Of a stretch of DNA of 58,391 bases, positions 27,111 to 35,645 are shown one piece after another; positions within the stretch are counted from its first letter, which is position 1; each line of letters begins with the position of its first letter. A program made the translations under genes and the position numbers. Under the pieces are notes generated by a model. The model saw nothing but the letters and a program-made list of their open reading frames with translations. It did not search any database and was not told the DNA's origin. Source of the stretch: Methanobrevibacter sp. (lineage in GTDB: Archaea > Methanobacteriota > Methanobacteria > Methanobacteriales > Methanobacteriaceae). Location: positions 1 through 58,391 of the forward strand of contig NZ_JAFRKB010000003.1 in the NCBI RefSeq assembly GCF_017431965.1, in the 5' to 3' direction.

Positions 27111-28067
27111 TTGAGAACTGTAAACGTAGGAGTAATTGGTGTAGGGGCAATGGGTGAAAACCATGTTCGTGTATACCACAAAATGGAAGAAGCTAACTTA
27201 ATTGCTGTTTCAGATGTTAGTGAAAGAGCACTTAAAAAAATTGAGAAAAAATATGGTGCCAAAGGTTTTACGGAATATGATGATTTACTCAATGACCCAG
27301 ATATAGAAGCTGTGAGTGTATGTGTACCAACCACATTCCACCATGACGTTGTAATGGAAGCAATCAAACATAAAAAACATGTTTTGGTTGAAAAGCCAAT
27401 CGCATTTACATTGAATGAAGCTGAAGAAATGATTGCGGCTGCAAAAGAAGCTGGAGTTATCCTTGCAACAGGCCATGTGGAAAGATTTAACCCTGCAGTC
27501 CAAAAAGCTAAAGAGCTTATTGATGATGGAGTTATTGGAGATATTGTATCTGCTTTTGCAAAAAGAGTAGGTCCGCTTCCACCAAGAATAAAGGATGTTG
27601 GCGTTTCAATCGACCTTGCAATTCACGATTTAGATATTATGAACTACTTATTTGAAGAGGACATTACTCAAGTTTACGGTACAATGAACAGCAGTTTTGA
27701 TGACAGCGAATTTGAAGATCATGCAGAAATAATGGTAAGCTTTGACAATGAATCAACCGGAATCATTGAAGTGAACTGGTTAACTCCATATAAGAGGAGA
27801 GAACTGGAACTTACCGGAACTGCTGGAATCATTTCAGTGGATTACATTCAGCAAAGCATTGAAGTCTACGGTAAATTCGCTCAAGATATCCAAATTAAAC
27901 ATGACGAACCATTAAAAGGAGAGTTAAAATCATTCCTTACTTCAGTTGTTGAAGAAAAAGAACCTGAAATAACTGGTGAAGATGGACTTAAAGCTCTTAA
28001 AATGGTTATTGCAGCTAATAAATCCTCTAAAGAACATAGACCAATTAGTTTAAATGAACTTGAATAG
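27111..28067 (+). CDS. Gfo/Idh/MocA-family oxidoreductase
   Basis: 318 residues. N-terminal NAD(P)-binding Rossmann fold with GVIGVGAMGENHVRVY (6-21), the EKP motif (LVEKPIAFTLNEAEEM) and GHVERFNPAV; C-terminal alpha/beta domain with DVGVSIDLAIHDLDIMNYL. The family oxidises or reduces sugars and inositols, or sugar nucleotides such as UDP-GlcNAcA; the substrate here is unknown. The start is TTG 27111, with GGAGG 7 bases upstream and no suitable ATG. It lies 14 bases after hemC and 9 before the GfcR-like gene. Confidence 0.88.
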   Translation: MRTVNVGVIGVGAMGENHVRVYHKMEEANLIAVSDVSERALKKIEKKYGAKGFTEYDDLLNDPDIEAVSVCVPTTFHHDVVMEAIKHKKHVLVEKPIAFTLNEAEEMIAAAKEAGVILATGHVERFNPAVQKAKELIDDGVIGDIVSAFAKRVGPLPPRIKDVGVSIDLAIHDLDIMNYLFEEDITQVYGTMNSSFDDSEFEDHAEIMVSFDNESTGIIEVNWLTPYKRRELELTGTAGIISVDYIQQSIEVYGKFAQDIQIKHDEPLKGELKSFLTSVVEEKEPEITGEDGLKALKMVIAANKSSKEHRPISLNELE

Positions 28068-28076
28068 GTGAGATAA

Positions 28077-28688
28077 GTGAAAGAAAAATTAATCCAAAAG
28101 GCTCAAGAACTTAGACAACACGGTTTTACTACTGGTGAAATTGCAGATGAACTTAATGTAAGTATGGACACTGCAAGATGGTTGACCCTGCAAAAGGCAA
28201 CTGAAGAAAAAACCGATGCTCCAACCGACTTTGCAATTAACTGGAAAAGCATTGGAGGAAATTCAGCACGTTTAAGATATGTTTCAAGTGCATTAAGCGA
28301 CATGACATTGGCATATGGTGAAGCAGATGTCATTTGTGGAATTGCAGTCAGCGGCGTGCCGTTTGCAACCATGATGGCCGATGTACTAGAAGACATGACA
28401 GGTCTTGAAACTTCACTTGCCATTTTCCACCCAAACAAGCACAGAAAAGATAATGATGAAAGCGATGACGAAGGTACAATAAGTACCAATTTCGGAAGTG
28501 TTGAAGGCAAAAAAGTCGTTATTGTAGATGATGTCATTACCAGTGGAAAAACAGCTCGCGAAGTCATTCACACCGTTAAGGACTTAGGCGGAGAACCTCT
28601 CTGTGTTACCGTGCTAATCGATAAGGCAGGCCTTTCCGAAATTGAAGACATTCCTGTTGAATCTTTAATTAAAGTTAGTAGATTATAA
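28077..28688 (+). CDS. gfcR: GfcR-like regulator, PRTase fused to helix-turn-helix
   Basis: 203 residues. N-terminal helix-turn-helix (14-40, [19 protein letters not shown]) and a phosphoribosyltransferase domain with the PRPP loop [13 protein letters not shown] (147-159). Usually annotated as orotate phosphoribosyltransferase-like, but the haloarchaeal homologue GfcR is a transcriptional regulator of sugar catabolism. Here it probably senses PRPP or a related ligand. GTG start with GGTGAG 4 bases upstream. Cotranscription with the Gfo/Idh gene hints at a sugar-linked role. Confidence 0.85.
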   Translation: MKEKLIQKAQELRQHGFTTGEIADELNVSMDTARWLTLQKATEEKTDAPTDFAINWKSIGGNSARLRYVSSALSDMTLAYGEADVICGIAVSGVPFATMMADVLEDMTGLETSLAIFHPNKHRKDNDESDDEGTISTNFGSVEGKKVVIVDDVITSGKTAREVIHTVKDLGGEPLCVTVLIDKAGLSEIEDIPVESLIKVSRL

Positions 28689-28716
28689 TCTACTAAAATT
28701 TTCTTATTTTATTTAA
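28675..28716 (+). terminator. 22-bp palindromic terminator overlapping gfcR stop
   Basis: A perfect 22-bp palindrome (half site TTAGTAGATTA) at 28675-28696 contains the gfcR TAA stop and is followed by T-rich sequence to 28716. Confidence 0.7.
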
Positions 28717-28911
28717 ACCTTTTTAAAATGCACAAATATGTTTTTGCACACTTTAACCACTTTTATCAATTAAATAACCCATATTAATAGATATATTTAA
28801 TGAAATGGGAAATTTAATAATAATTTTACTTCATTGAAAAAATTTATTAAATAATATAATCAAAGAAAAATATGTGAAGTAATAATTAAAAATTACTAAA
28901 AGGTGTAACTG

Positions 28912-29220
28912 ATGTATACAATTGAAGAGATTAAAGAAAAAATCACCCCAATTGTCCGTGACTATGGCATTAATAGCATTAGCTTATTTGGATCTTATGC
29001 AAAAGGAACAGCTAATGAGAATAGTGATATTGATTTAGTTATGGATAAAGGTAAATTAACTGGTCTAATCGAATATGTTTCATTAGTTAATGCATTAGAA
29101 AAAGAATTTGATTGTCATGTTGATTTAATCTCAAAGGGAAGTTCAAATAAAAAATTTCTCATTTCAATAAGAAATGATGAGGTTTTATTATATGAACGAG
29201 AAAGACAAACAAATTATTGA
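28912..29220 (+). CDS. mntA: MntA-type minimal nucleotidyltransferase antitoxin
   Basis: 102 residues of the minimal nucleotidyltransferase family. GSYAKG (27-32) and SDIDL (38-42) are the nucleotide and metal motifs; a third acidic residue is Asp71 (CHVDLIS). In studied MntA-HepT pairs this protein AMPylates the HepT toxin on a tyrosine and so silences it. AGGTG lies 6 bases before ATG. The HepT gene overlaps its end by 29 bases. Confidence 0.88.
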   Translation: MYTIEEIKEKITPIVRDYGINSISLFGSYAKGTANENSDIDLVMDKGKLTGLIEYVSLVNALEKEFDCHVDLISKGSSNKKFLISIRNDEVLLYERERQTNY

Positions 29221-29530
29221 AAACATCATTGATTTTTGCAATAGAATAAATGAATATGTATCATATTATGGAAATCTAAAAGAAGAATACCTTCAAAATC
29301 AATTATTGCAAGATGCATGTTCATTAATAATAATACAACTTGGAGAACAGGTTAATAAATTATCCAATGAATTTAAGGAAGACCATAAAGATATCCCTTG
29401 GAATGAAATTATTGGAATGAGAATTGTACACACCCACCACTATGAAAAGGTAATTGATGAAATCGTATGGGAAACAATACAAAATGATGTCCCGCACCTA
29501 AAAAGGTATTTAGAAAAAATATTAAAATAA
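29192..29530 (+). CDS. hepT: HepT-family toxin (DUF86)
   Basis: About 112 residues, all-helical HEPN ribonuclease. The catalytic R-x4-H-x-Y motif is intact as RIVHTHHY (Arg77, His82, Tyr84); that Tyr is the usual AMPylation target of MntA. Starts at 29174 and 29177 are in frame, but MNEKDKQIIENI from 29192 is the typical family beginning. It forms an operon with the nucleotidyltransferase gene. Confidence 0.88.
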   Translation: MNEKDKQIIENIIDFCNRINEYVSYYGNLKEEYLQNQLLQDACSLIIIQLGEQVNKLSNEFKEDHKDIPWNEIIGMRIVHTHHYEKVIDEIVWETIQNDVPHLKRYLEKILK

Positions 29531-29653
29531 AGCTAAATCAACCATCTGATTAATGTCTATTCCAAACTTATAAATTAATTTTTTAATTATGATTTGGGCA
29601 TCTAGTGAAAAACTTAAATACTTTCGAACATAAAATATACACAAGGTGATAAC

Positions 29654-30028
29654 ATGGAAATTATAGACTGGAGCGAAAAAGACATTTTCATTACAATAAA
29701 TGCATTTTCAATGTTTCATGGCGCAAAACCATTTAAAGCCGACACAATAATGAAATTGATTCATGACACAGGCAATACATATGATGATGAGGCAATAGCC
29801 TGTGAGATGAGATATTTCGGCCGAGTAGGGTTCGTTGCAAACAGTGTTCAAACCGTTGTTAAAGGATGCATGAGTGCGGGAAGAGTTTATGACAAAATCG
29901 AAGACGGATACTTTGCACAGGTCAAATTCATAACAAAAACCGAAGCGATTGCAAAAATATTAACAAAAGACGAGTATTTAAAAGAACTGGAAAATCCCGA
30001 AAGTGATGTCCATTATTTAAGTGATTAA
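29654..30028 (+). CDS. hypothetical protein upstream of ARPP-1-like gene
   Basis: 124 residues, soluble, no recognised domain. Starts MEIIDWSEKDIFITINAF and has a mixed helix/strand composition. A strong AGGTGAT ribosome site and a promoter (CGAACATAAAATATA, about 29625-29640) precede it. The next gene starts 1 base after its stop and uses a ribosome site inside its last codons, so the two proteins are probably made together. Confidence 0.65.
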   Translation: MEIIDWSEKDIFITINAFSMFHGAKPFKADTIMKLIHDTGNTYDDEAIACEMRYFGRVGFVANSVQTVVKGCMSAGRVYDKIEDGYFAQVKFITKTEAIAKILTKDEYLKELENPESDVHYLSD

Positions 30029-30029
30029 A

Positions 30030-30974
30030 ATGATTCTTGAAGATAATGAGATTGGCTTTGACATTGAAGTCCTGAAACCCCAAGTTCATGAAAATATGGC
30101 TGCAGTCCCATTAAAAAGTAAAATTTCATACAAACTGGATATATTAACATTGAAAAAAGGTCTGGAACTGGGGCTTGTTGAAGTTAAGGAATGTGAAAAG
30201 AGCACCGTCAACACAATCATGGTTACAAACAATGCCATTACACCGCTGATTTTAATCGATGGTGAGGAAATCCTTGGAGCCAAACAAAACCGTATTGTGA
30301 ACAATACACTATTGATTGCCCCAAAGACAACCCAGGCAATTTCAGTTAGCTGCACGGAGCATGGCAGGTGGAAACATAAAAGTGAATTCAGACAATCCGA
30401 ATATATTGCAAACTTCAAGACCCGCCGCGTGAAAGAATATGCCTCAAGAGGTCACGGCAATGCGCAAAAAGCAATATGGAATTCAATAAGCTGTCTTGAA
30501 GAGGAAAATTCGTTTAAATCACCGACAAGTGCAATGTCTGAAAGCTATGAAAACTTAAAAGTTGACCATAACAAATTTCTAAAGGCATTTGAAATAGTTG
30601 ACGGGCAATGTGGTGTTTTAATAATTCAAAATGGCGAGATAAAAGGTTTTGAGATATTTTACAATCCACAAATCTATAAGGAATACCATGAAAAAGTCTT
30701 AAGAAGCTATCTGATTGACAACAAAATAAAAAACACAACATTTTCCATTAATGTTGATGAGATTGAAAGTTTTATGGATGATGCAAATTATTTGGCATTT
30801 GACAGGAAAGACAGTGAAGGCATGGAAGTCAAATTCGAATTTGAAAACGACAACGGTCTTGGAAGCCTTTATACATATGATGAGGAAATACTTCACTTTT
30901 CATACTTCAACAAAGCGGATGATGCCGCTCAAGATGACATAAATGAACAAATGCCTGTTGGATATGCGCTATAG
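30030..30974 (+). CDS. ARPP-1 / DUF6569-like protein
   Basis: About 314 residues. The stretch LILIDGEEILGAKQNRIVNN, then TTQAISVSCTEHGRW, matches the ARPP-1 family, described around ADP-ribose-linked gene neighbourhoods. No enzymatic activity is established. An in-frame GTG at 30021 is part of the ribosome site; ATG 30030 is the likely start. Coupled to the 124-residue gene upstream. Its end overlaps the convergent hsdM-like gene by 6 bases. Confidence 0.72.
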   Translation: MILEDNEIGFDIEVLKPQVHENMAAVPLKSKISYKLDILTLKKGLELGLVEVKECEKSTVNTIMVTNNAITPLILIDGEEILGAKQNRIVNNTLLIAPKTTQAISVSCTEHGRWKHKSEFRQSEYIANFKTRRVKEYASRGHGNAQKAIWNSISCLEEENSFKSPTSAMSESYENLKVDHNKFLKAFEIVDGQCGVLIIQNGEIKGFEIFYNPQIYKEYHEKVLRSYLIDNKIKNTTFSINVDEIESFMDDANYLAFDRKDSEGMEVKFEFENDNGLGSLYTYDEEILHFSYFNKADDAAQDDINEQMPVGYAL

Positions 30975-32630
30975 ACCAATATCCAACTCATCCATCATCA
31001 TAGCTATTTTTTTATTCAAATAATCCATTTTTTGGTCAATATCTTTCTTATTTCCTTTTAAATCCCTGATTCGAATGAACTCGCCGTCATAGGTATCCAC
31101 ATATCTTGAAACTGACAGGTTAAAATCGTTTTTGGATAATTCATCTAAGCAAATAAGCTGTGAGAACTTATCGATTGTTTTTCTTTTTGTTAAAACATCA
31201 GTGACCTTATCCAAAGTCCTGTCGTCCAAAATCAGATTGCGCCTGAACAATCCTGGCACGATATTTTTAGGTCTTGTAAGTTTATAATCCTTTGAAAAGT
31301 CAATGAACAATACATCTTCACGATTTTTATTTTTTCTAAATACAATGATTACTTCAGGCCTGATTGCTCTGCTTAAATCTTCCGGAAGAGAAATGATCGT
31401 ATCGATGTAGTTGTTTTCATGTGTTAAAAATTTCCTCAAGGTGGTCAGTGATTTCTTAAAGAGGAAATTCTGTGAAACTGAGATTGCCATAATTCCATCT
31501 TCCTTAAGCGAATTGATCATATTGATGACAAATAAGAATTCACTGTCAATTAATGATTCATATTCACCTTCAAATTGAATGACATTACTTTTCCCAGCGG
31601 CTTCAACCCTTTTTTCCAAAATGCTTAAGGCATTAAGCAGCTCTTCATCTTCACCAAATTCAGACAAATCAAAATCTGAAATCAACTGCTCTTTTATATC
31701 CTTCTTATTGGGATTCGGGGCTTCGAGGTTTTGTTTTGTATAAACATCTCTGGAGTATCTGTTTGGAATTTTTGATACTATTACATCAAATAGCCTGTCA
31801 TCAAATGACATTGAATTGATTGCACTTTCATGTCTTAAAAATACCTCATTAAAGTCATATTCATAGATGAACGCCTTAATCAATGTGTAGAAATAATGCA
31901 GCTCATCTGATTCCTTACCGTATATTGGTGATGAAAATGCTTTTGAAACTCTTATCAGATTGGACCCGTCCCCCATAAATGGATCATATACACTTGTTGC
32001 AGAATCCCTCTCTGTAGTAATTATTCTTTCAAGAATCTGTGTGATGTATTCTGGAGTTTGCATCAGTCTAATTTGTCTTGAAGATGCGATTAGATCATAA
32101 CATCTTTGAAACGTGAATTCTTTTTCTTCAATGTTTAGCTTGGAGACGTTTGATATAAAATTGCTGATAATCAATTCCTGTTCAGCATCGAAGCTCACAT
32201 GATAAAACTTGGTTTGATTTTCAACAATCTCTATGATTTTATTGAAATATTCCTCACAGGGATTGTCTTTGCTGAATACAATCTTTTCTTTTAAATCAAG
32301 TAGAAATCCCGGATCAACCAAATCATCACTGAAAGCGTTTTTGATGAACTGGTCCATGTAGACATCATAGCTTTCAATGAAATAACCCAAATCATTTAAA
32401 GCCAATTCTCTAATGTATGATTTATCTTCCTCACTCCCGTAAATCATTTTTAAATCATCACCATTGGCACTTAATTGCTTTAGGAGATGATTTTTGAGTT
32501 TGTCAGATAGATATTTGTATAAGAATGCATACAGCATGAGATAATTAGTGTTAATTAAAGAATTTGAACGTCTACCCCTTCTAATTAGATAGTTAAGGAT
32601 TTTTTCATTGTGGGATTTTGTTTTTATCAT
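30969..32630 (-). CDS. HsdM-like N6-adenine methylase homologue lacking the NPPF motif
   Basis: About 553 residues with the plan of a type I methyltransferase subunit: helical N-terminal domain, TPEYITQIL, SAM motif I as DPFMGDGSN (216-224) and a C-terminal Rossmann part. Where HsdM has FDVILxNPPF, this protein reads FDVIVSKIPNRY (motif at about 286-290), so the catalytic Asn-Pro-Pro-Phe is replaced. Ordinary adenine methylation is therefore doubtful, though SAM binding may remain. ATG 32630 overlaps the HsdS-like stop by 4 bases (ATGA), with GGGAGG upstream. Last gene of a four-gene operon. No restriction (HsdR) gene is present. Confidence 0.78.
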   Translation of the reverse strand: MIKTKSHNEKILNYLIRRGRRSNSLINTNYLMLYAFLYKYLSDKLKNHLLKQLSANGDDLKMIYGSEEDKSYIRELALNDLGYFIESYDVYMDQFIKNAFSDDLVDPGFLLDLKEKIVFSKDNPCEEYFNKIIEIVENQTKFYHVSFDAEQELIISNFISNVSKLNIEEKEFTFQRCYDLIASSRQIRLMQTPEYITQILERIITTERDSATSVYDPFMGDGSNLIRVSKAFSSPIYGKESDELHYFYTLIKAFIYEYDFNEVFLRHESAINSMSFDDRLFDVIVSKIPNRYSRDVYTKQNLEAPNPNKKDIKEQLISDFDLSEFGEDEELLNALSILEKRVEAAGKSNVIQFEGEYESLIDSEFLFVINMINSLKEDGIMAISVSQNFLFKKSLTTLRKFLTHENNYIDTIISLPEDLSRAIRPEVIIVFRKNKNREDVLFIDFSKDYKLTRPKNIVPGLFRRNLILDDRTLDKVTDVLTKRKTIDKFSQLICLDELSKNDFNLSVSRYVDTYDGEFIRIRDLKGNKKDIDQKMDYLNKKIAMMMDELDIGL

Positions 32631-33187
32631 TTCGCATCCTCCCAAATCTTATTCAGTATGCCCTCTTTCAGGTTTCTGTCATAATCAACCAGTCTCAGGT
32701 CCTCGGCAATCTTTTCATTGATTGTGTCAAGCAGTTTTCCATATTTTACCTGGGCTTCATAATCGGGCACTATGAGTTCAAGCTCCTTGATTTCCTTTAT
32801 GGAAGTGTGTGGTATTTTTTCTGTACTTCCAAGTTCATACAACTGTTTTTTGACATGGGCGTTTGTAAGCAAATGCGCGATAAATTCCGGATTGTGGCCT
32901 TTCTTTAGACGGATTATTGCAATCCTGTCGCTTACAACCAGATTCTCCTGGCTAACACAGACAACATCATAAGGATATGGCATTTTCATTAAAATGTCTC
33001 CTGTTCTGGTGAAATAATGCGGTTTTGGTTGTTTTAATCGGATATCTTCGAAATCATCCAATATCCCATCTTTCTTAATGGATCTTTGAACTATGACCTT
33101 ATATGATTGTGATTCATCATCAACATATCTTCTGTATGAAAGACCTGACGATACATCAGCAATGTCCTTAAGCTTTACCTTGTCCAT
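32627..33187 (-). CDS. half-size HsdS-like specificity protein
   Basis: 186 residues, one target-recognition domain plus one coiled-coil spacer (VKLKDIADVSSGLSYRR at the start; helix EAQVKYGKLLDTINEKIAED at 144-163). Full type I HsdS proteins have two such units and about 400 residues, so this one would have to dimerise to make a bipartite site. It is directly coupled to the HsdM-like gene. It likely provides DNA recognition for that protein; the target is unknown. Confidence 0.8.
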   Translation of the reverse strand: MDKVKLKDIADVSSGLSYRRYVDDESQSYKVIVQRSIKKDGILDDFEDIRLKQPKPHYFTRTGDILMKMPYPYDVVCVSQENLVVSDRIAIIRLKKGHNPEFIAHLLTNAHVKKQLYELGSTEKIPHTSIKEIKELELIVPDYEAQVKYGKLLDTINEKIAEDLRLVDYDRNLKEGILNKIWEDAK

Positions 33188-33231
33188 ATTTTAGCCTCTG
33201 CTTTAATGTTTATATTTTAAAATATAAAAAA

Positions 33232-33621
33232 TTAGGTTCCAAAAACCCTGTTTGGAACCATGTTTGCACCAACAGTTTTGGCCCAAAGGGCTATGTGGTG
33301 CGGCACCTGGTGGTATTCCTCAATGTAGGTGAAAAAGGTCAGCCTTTTCCACATCATATACATTGACTTGAATAATGATAATTGGTCGAAATAAGCATGT
33401 TTGCGGTTGTATGACTTTTGCCAGACTTGGTATTCCTGGCATCTCAAAAGATACTTGATTTGTCTTCTAAGCGAATCCATCTCACGATATTCCTCAGCAA
33501 GAGGAGGATCTGACAGATTGTAATAGTCATTTTGAAACTGCCGTATTTTCCTGTTCAGGAGCTGCTCCCTTGCATAGTAATCATTATCCCTGTGTTTTCT
33601 TGTTGAATTTCTTCTTCTCAT
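33232..33621 (-). CDS. hypothetical basic protein in hsdSM-like operon
   Basis: 129 residues, very basic and aromatic, with an Arg/Lys-rich start (MRRRNSTRKHRDNDYY) that suggests nucleic-acid binding. Helical in the middle (YREMDSLRRQIKYLLRC). No family recognised. Base composition is clearly more GC-rich than the surrounding genes. It lies 18 bases after the 120-residue gene and 44 bases before hsdS. Confidence 0.6.
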   Translation of the reverse strand: MRRRNSTRKHRDNDYYAREQLLNRKIRQFQNDYYNLSDPPLAEEYREMDSLRRQIKYLLRCQEYQVWQKSYNRKHAYFDQLSLFKSMYMMWKRLTFFTYIEEYHQVPHHIALWAKTVGANMVPNRVFGT

Positions 33622-33639
33622 GGCCTTGGTCCTGAAGGT

Positions 33640-34002
33640 TTATTGATATAAACCTCCAAAGTCATCCTCGAAATTGGTGTCCTGCGGGATTTCCTTTTTA
33701 TCGATCTTTTCAGCAGCCACCCCGCCGATTACCCCAACGCTTTGAATGTTGGACTTCAAGACGGCAGTGGAAGTGATTCCAGGGCCTTGCGGCGAGAGCA
33801 CGAAAAGGTCAAGGAAAGTGTCGTCTTCTGCAACAATGAATGCAGGTTCAATGCATTCTGCCGCCTTTGTCTGCACTTTGATTAGGATGTGCTTTGCATC
33901 GCACTCCCCTTCGATTCCAATTTCCCTTCTGATATTTTCATCCAAATCTTTGACTTTTTCAGACCAGTTTATTATCCCATCTCTGTTTTTTGCATCGTTC
34001 AT
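33640..34002 (-). CDS. hypothetical acidic protein, first gene of hsdSM-like operon
   Basis: 120 residues, acidic, with an ordered core (HILIKVQTKAAECIEPAF, VLSPQGPGITSTAVL) and a disordered-looking acidic end (DTNFEDDFGGLYQ). No family recognised. It is opposite in charge to the basic protein encoded next, so they may interact. AGAGG precedes ATG. A sampled 60-base stretch is about 53% GC, against roughly 30% in the methylase-like gene. Confidence 0.58.
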   Translation of the reverse strand: MNDAKNRDGIINWSEKVKDLDENIRREIGIEGECDAKHILIKVQTKAAECIEPAFIVAEDDTFLDLFVLSPQGPGITSTAVLKSNIQSVGVIGGVAAEKIDKKEIPQDTNFEDDFGGLYQ

Positions 34003-34160
34003 ATTTTATACCTCTATTGATTTATTGACGTTCACCTTAAAAGATAATACATGTGAACAATGGTGATATCTTTTTTAGAAATATACTTGATATTTCTATG
34101 TACCTTTTTGGTAAAAGTACACTTCCGTAGTTATACTATTATTGCAATAGTATATAAATG
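34003..34160 (-). promoter_or_regulatory. promoter and structured leader of the hsdSM-like operon
   Basis: Reading minus: TATA box ATTTATATA (about 34151-34159) merges with the inverted repeat ATACTATT / AATAGTAT (34133-34153). A transcript starting near 34129 would have a leader of about 125 bases with three more inverted repeats: GTAC-TTTT / AAAA-GTAC (34100-34120), AGAAATAT / ATATTTCT (34077-34097) and GTTCAC / GTGAAC (34030-34058). Confidence 0.5.
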
Positions 34161-34274
34161 TATTGGTTTTTTGCATTATATTTTTTTCAAAAATGCAAAT
34201 TATACCAATGTAATTAATAATTTAGTTTAGGTTATATATAAATGTTTGTATTTTTTAAAAAAGTGCAAGTATGA

Positions 34275-34409
34275 ATTTGTGGAAAAACGGTTGTGTTGAA
34301 AATATGGAAAAATTATCATTTCAAATCCTTCAAAGACATTAAACAAATCCAGAATCCCCGATACTTTGCAATGTCGAATAAACAAAGACAGCAGTTAATA
34401 TTTAGCTAG
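34275..34409 (+). pseudogene. possible gene remnant
   Basis: 44 plus-strand codons open between two stops, protein-like in composition (FKSFKDIKQIQNPRYFAMSN), with no proper start codon. A TATA-like box lies at 34231-34242. It sits in the gap 34161-34553 between the hsdSM-like operon and the ROK kinase; I see nothing else there. Family unknown. Confidence 0.25.
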
Positions 34410-34553
34410 TTTTTAACTTAACCTCAAATATAATTTATCCTCTACTCCATTTAAACAAATCACAAAATAAAAACCTTATTTTCCAACAGCCAAGCATATG
34501 GTTTTAACCATCCCTAACGATTTAGACGATGTATGCAACAGGTGCGCCGATTT

Positions 34554-35462
34554 TCAATCATCACCGACAATCCTTTCCATACTCAAAAAATTATACAATG
34601 CCCCAACACAGCCTGCGGCATTTCTAAAAAAGCATCCCTCAATTATAGGCTCTTTAATGGACCTTAATTGATTATTTATAAAATAGTCATGCACTTCTTG
34701 GCTAATCTCATCTATTAATGCATCTTGAGATGATATGCCTCCTCCGATGCAAAATTTCTCAAGATCCAATATCGCCTGGATAGTGATAATTGCGCCGGAT
34801 ACCGCTTTTGCATAATCTTTCAATACACAAATGGCCATTTCATCACCGTTATGGTAATTTTCAAAGAACTCATGTGCATCATTAAGCATGAAATTTGCAC
34901 CTTCTGATTTGGTATAACGGCTTAAAAGACTCTTATAACCAGCAATCTCAGATAACTTCCGGGAATTTTTCGGGTTTTCGAGATTGTCTATCATGCTTGA
35001 AAATTCCCCTGCACAGCCATTTATTCCGCGATACAGTTCCCCATTAATGATTATGCCTCCGGCTATTCCAGTACCCAATCCCATGACCGCCCCATTTTTT
35101 ACATCCGATAGATTTCCTCCCCAAGATTCGGCCAAAGCACAGCACTTTCCATCGTTTTCAATCCACACTCTTTTAGAATATCTCTCTTCCAATATTGACT
35201 TTAAGGGCAAATCTTCTATCCAACCGAAGTTTTCTGCAATATGAACTATGCCTTTTTTGACATCAATGCTTCCAGGAAACGATAATGCAATACCATCTAT
35301 TTGATTTAAGTTAGGTGAGATAATCTTATCAAGAGAATCAAAGAGTCCATATTGTGATTTGGTTTGGGATTTTATTTCTTTAATTTCGATTGTTTTAGCG
35401 CTTTCATCTGTCAATAAATATTTAATGGCGGTGCCGCCAACATCAATGGCCAAATATTTCAT
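34554..35462 (-). CDS. ROK-family sugar kinase
   Basis: About 302 residues. N-terminal ATP-binding loop YLAIDVGGTAIKYLL, catalytic ENDGKCCALAE, then GLGTGIAGGIIINGELYRG and CIGGGIS. It probably phosphorylates glucose or an aminosugar. The ROK zinc cluster CxCGxxGC is absent (RGINGCAGEF), so it belongs to the zinc-less branch. The frame is open 60 codons upstream, but GGTGA lies 5 bases before ATG 35462 and the usual family start MKYLAIDVGG follows. It is 183 bases downstream of galU on the same strand, fitting a hexose phosphate to UDP-glucose route. Confidence 0.82.
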   Translation of the reverse strand: MKYLAIDVGGTAIKYLLTDESAKTIEIKEIKSQTKSQYGLFDSLDKIISPNLNQIDGIALSFPGSIDVKKGIVHIAENFGWIEDLPLKSILEERYSKRVWIENDGKCCALAESWGGNLSDVKNGAVMGLGTGIAGGIIINGELYRGINGCAGEFSSMIDNLENPKNSRKLSEIAGYKSLLSRYTKSEGANFMLNDAHEFFENYHNGDEMAICVLKDYAKAVSGAIITIQAILDLEKFCIGGGISSQDALIDEISQEVHDYFINNQLRSIKEPIIEGCFFRNAAGCVGALYNFLSMERIVGDD

Positions 35463-35645
35463 GTTTTTCACCATAATATTACTTATTGTTTGATGATGCT
35501 TATTTACGTTTTCAAATATCTCTTTATTAAAAATTGACAAGCAAAGCTTTCCATAAAACCAAAAATCAAAAAAATAGCTAGAAATCAGCAGATTTGCATA
35601 AAAAATGGTAAAAATGATTGGGGTTGGATAGCCAATCCCCATTTT

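Noticed and set aside
28675..28696. GfcR autoregulatory operator
   Set aside because: The palindrome lies at the stop codon and is followed by T-rich sequence, so a terminator explains it better.
30969..33187. Complete type I restriction-modification system
   Set aside because: No HsdR gene is found, HsdS is half length and the methylase motif IV is missing.
34498..34674. Plus-strand frame starting MVLTIPNDLDDVC
   Set aside because: Most of it is antisense to the end of the ROK kinase gene and it has no ribosome site.
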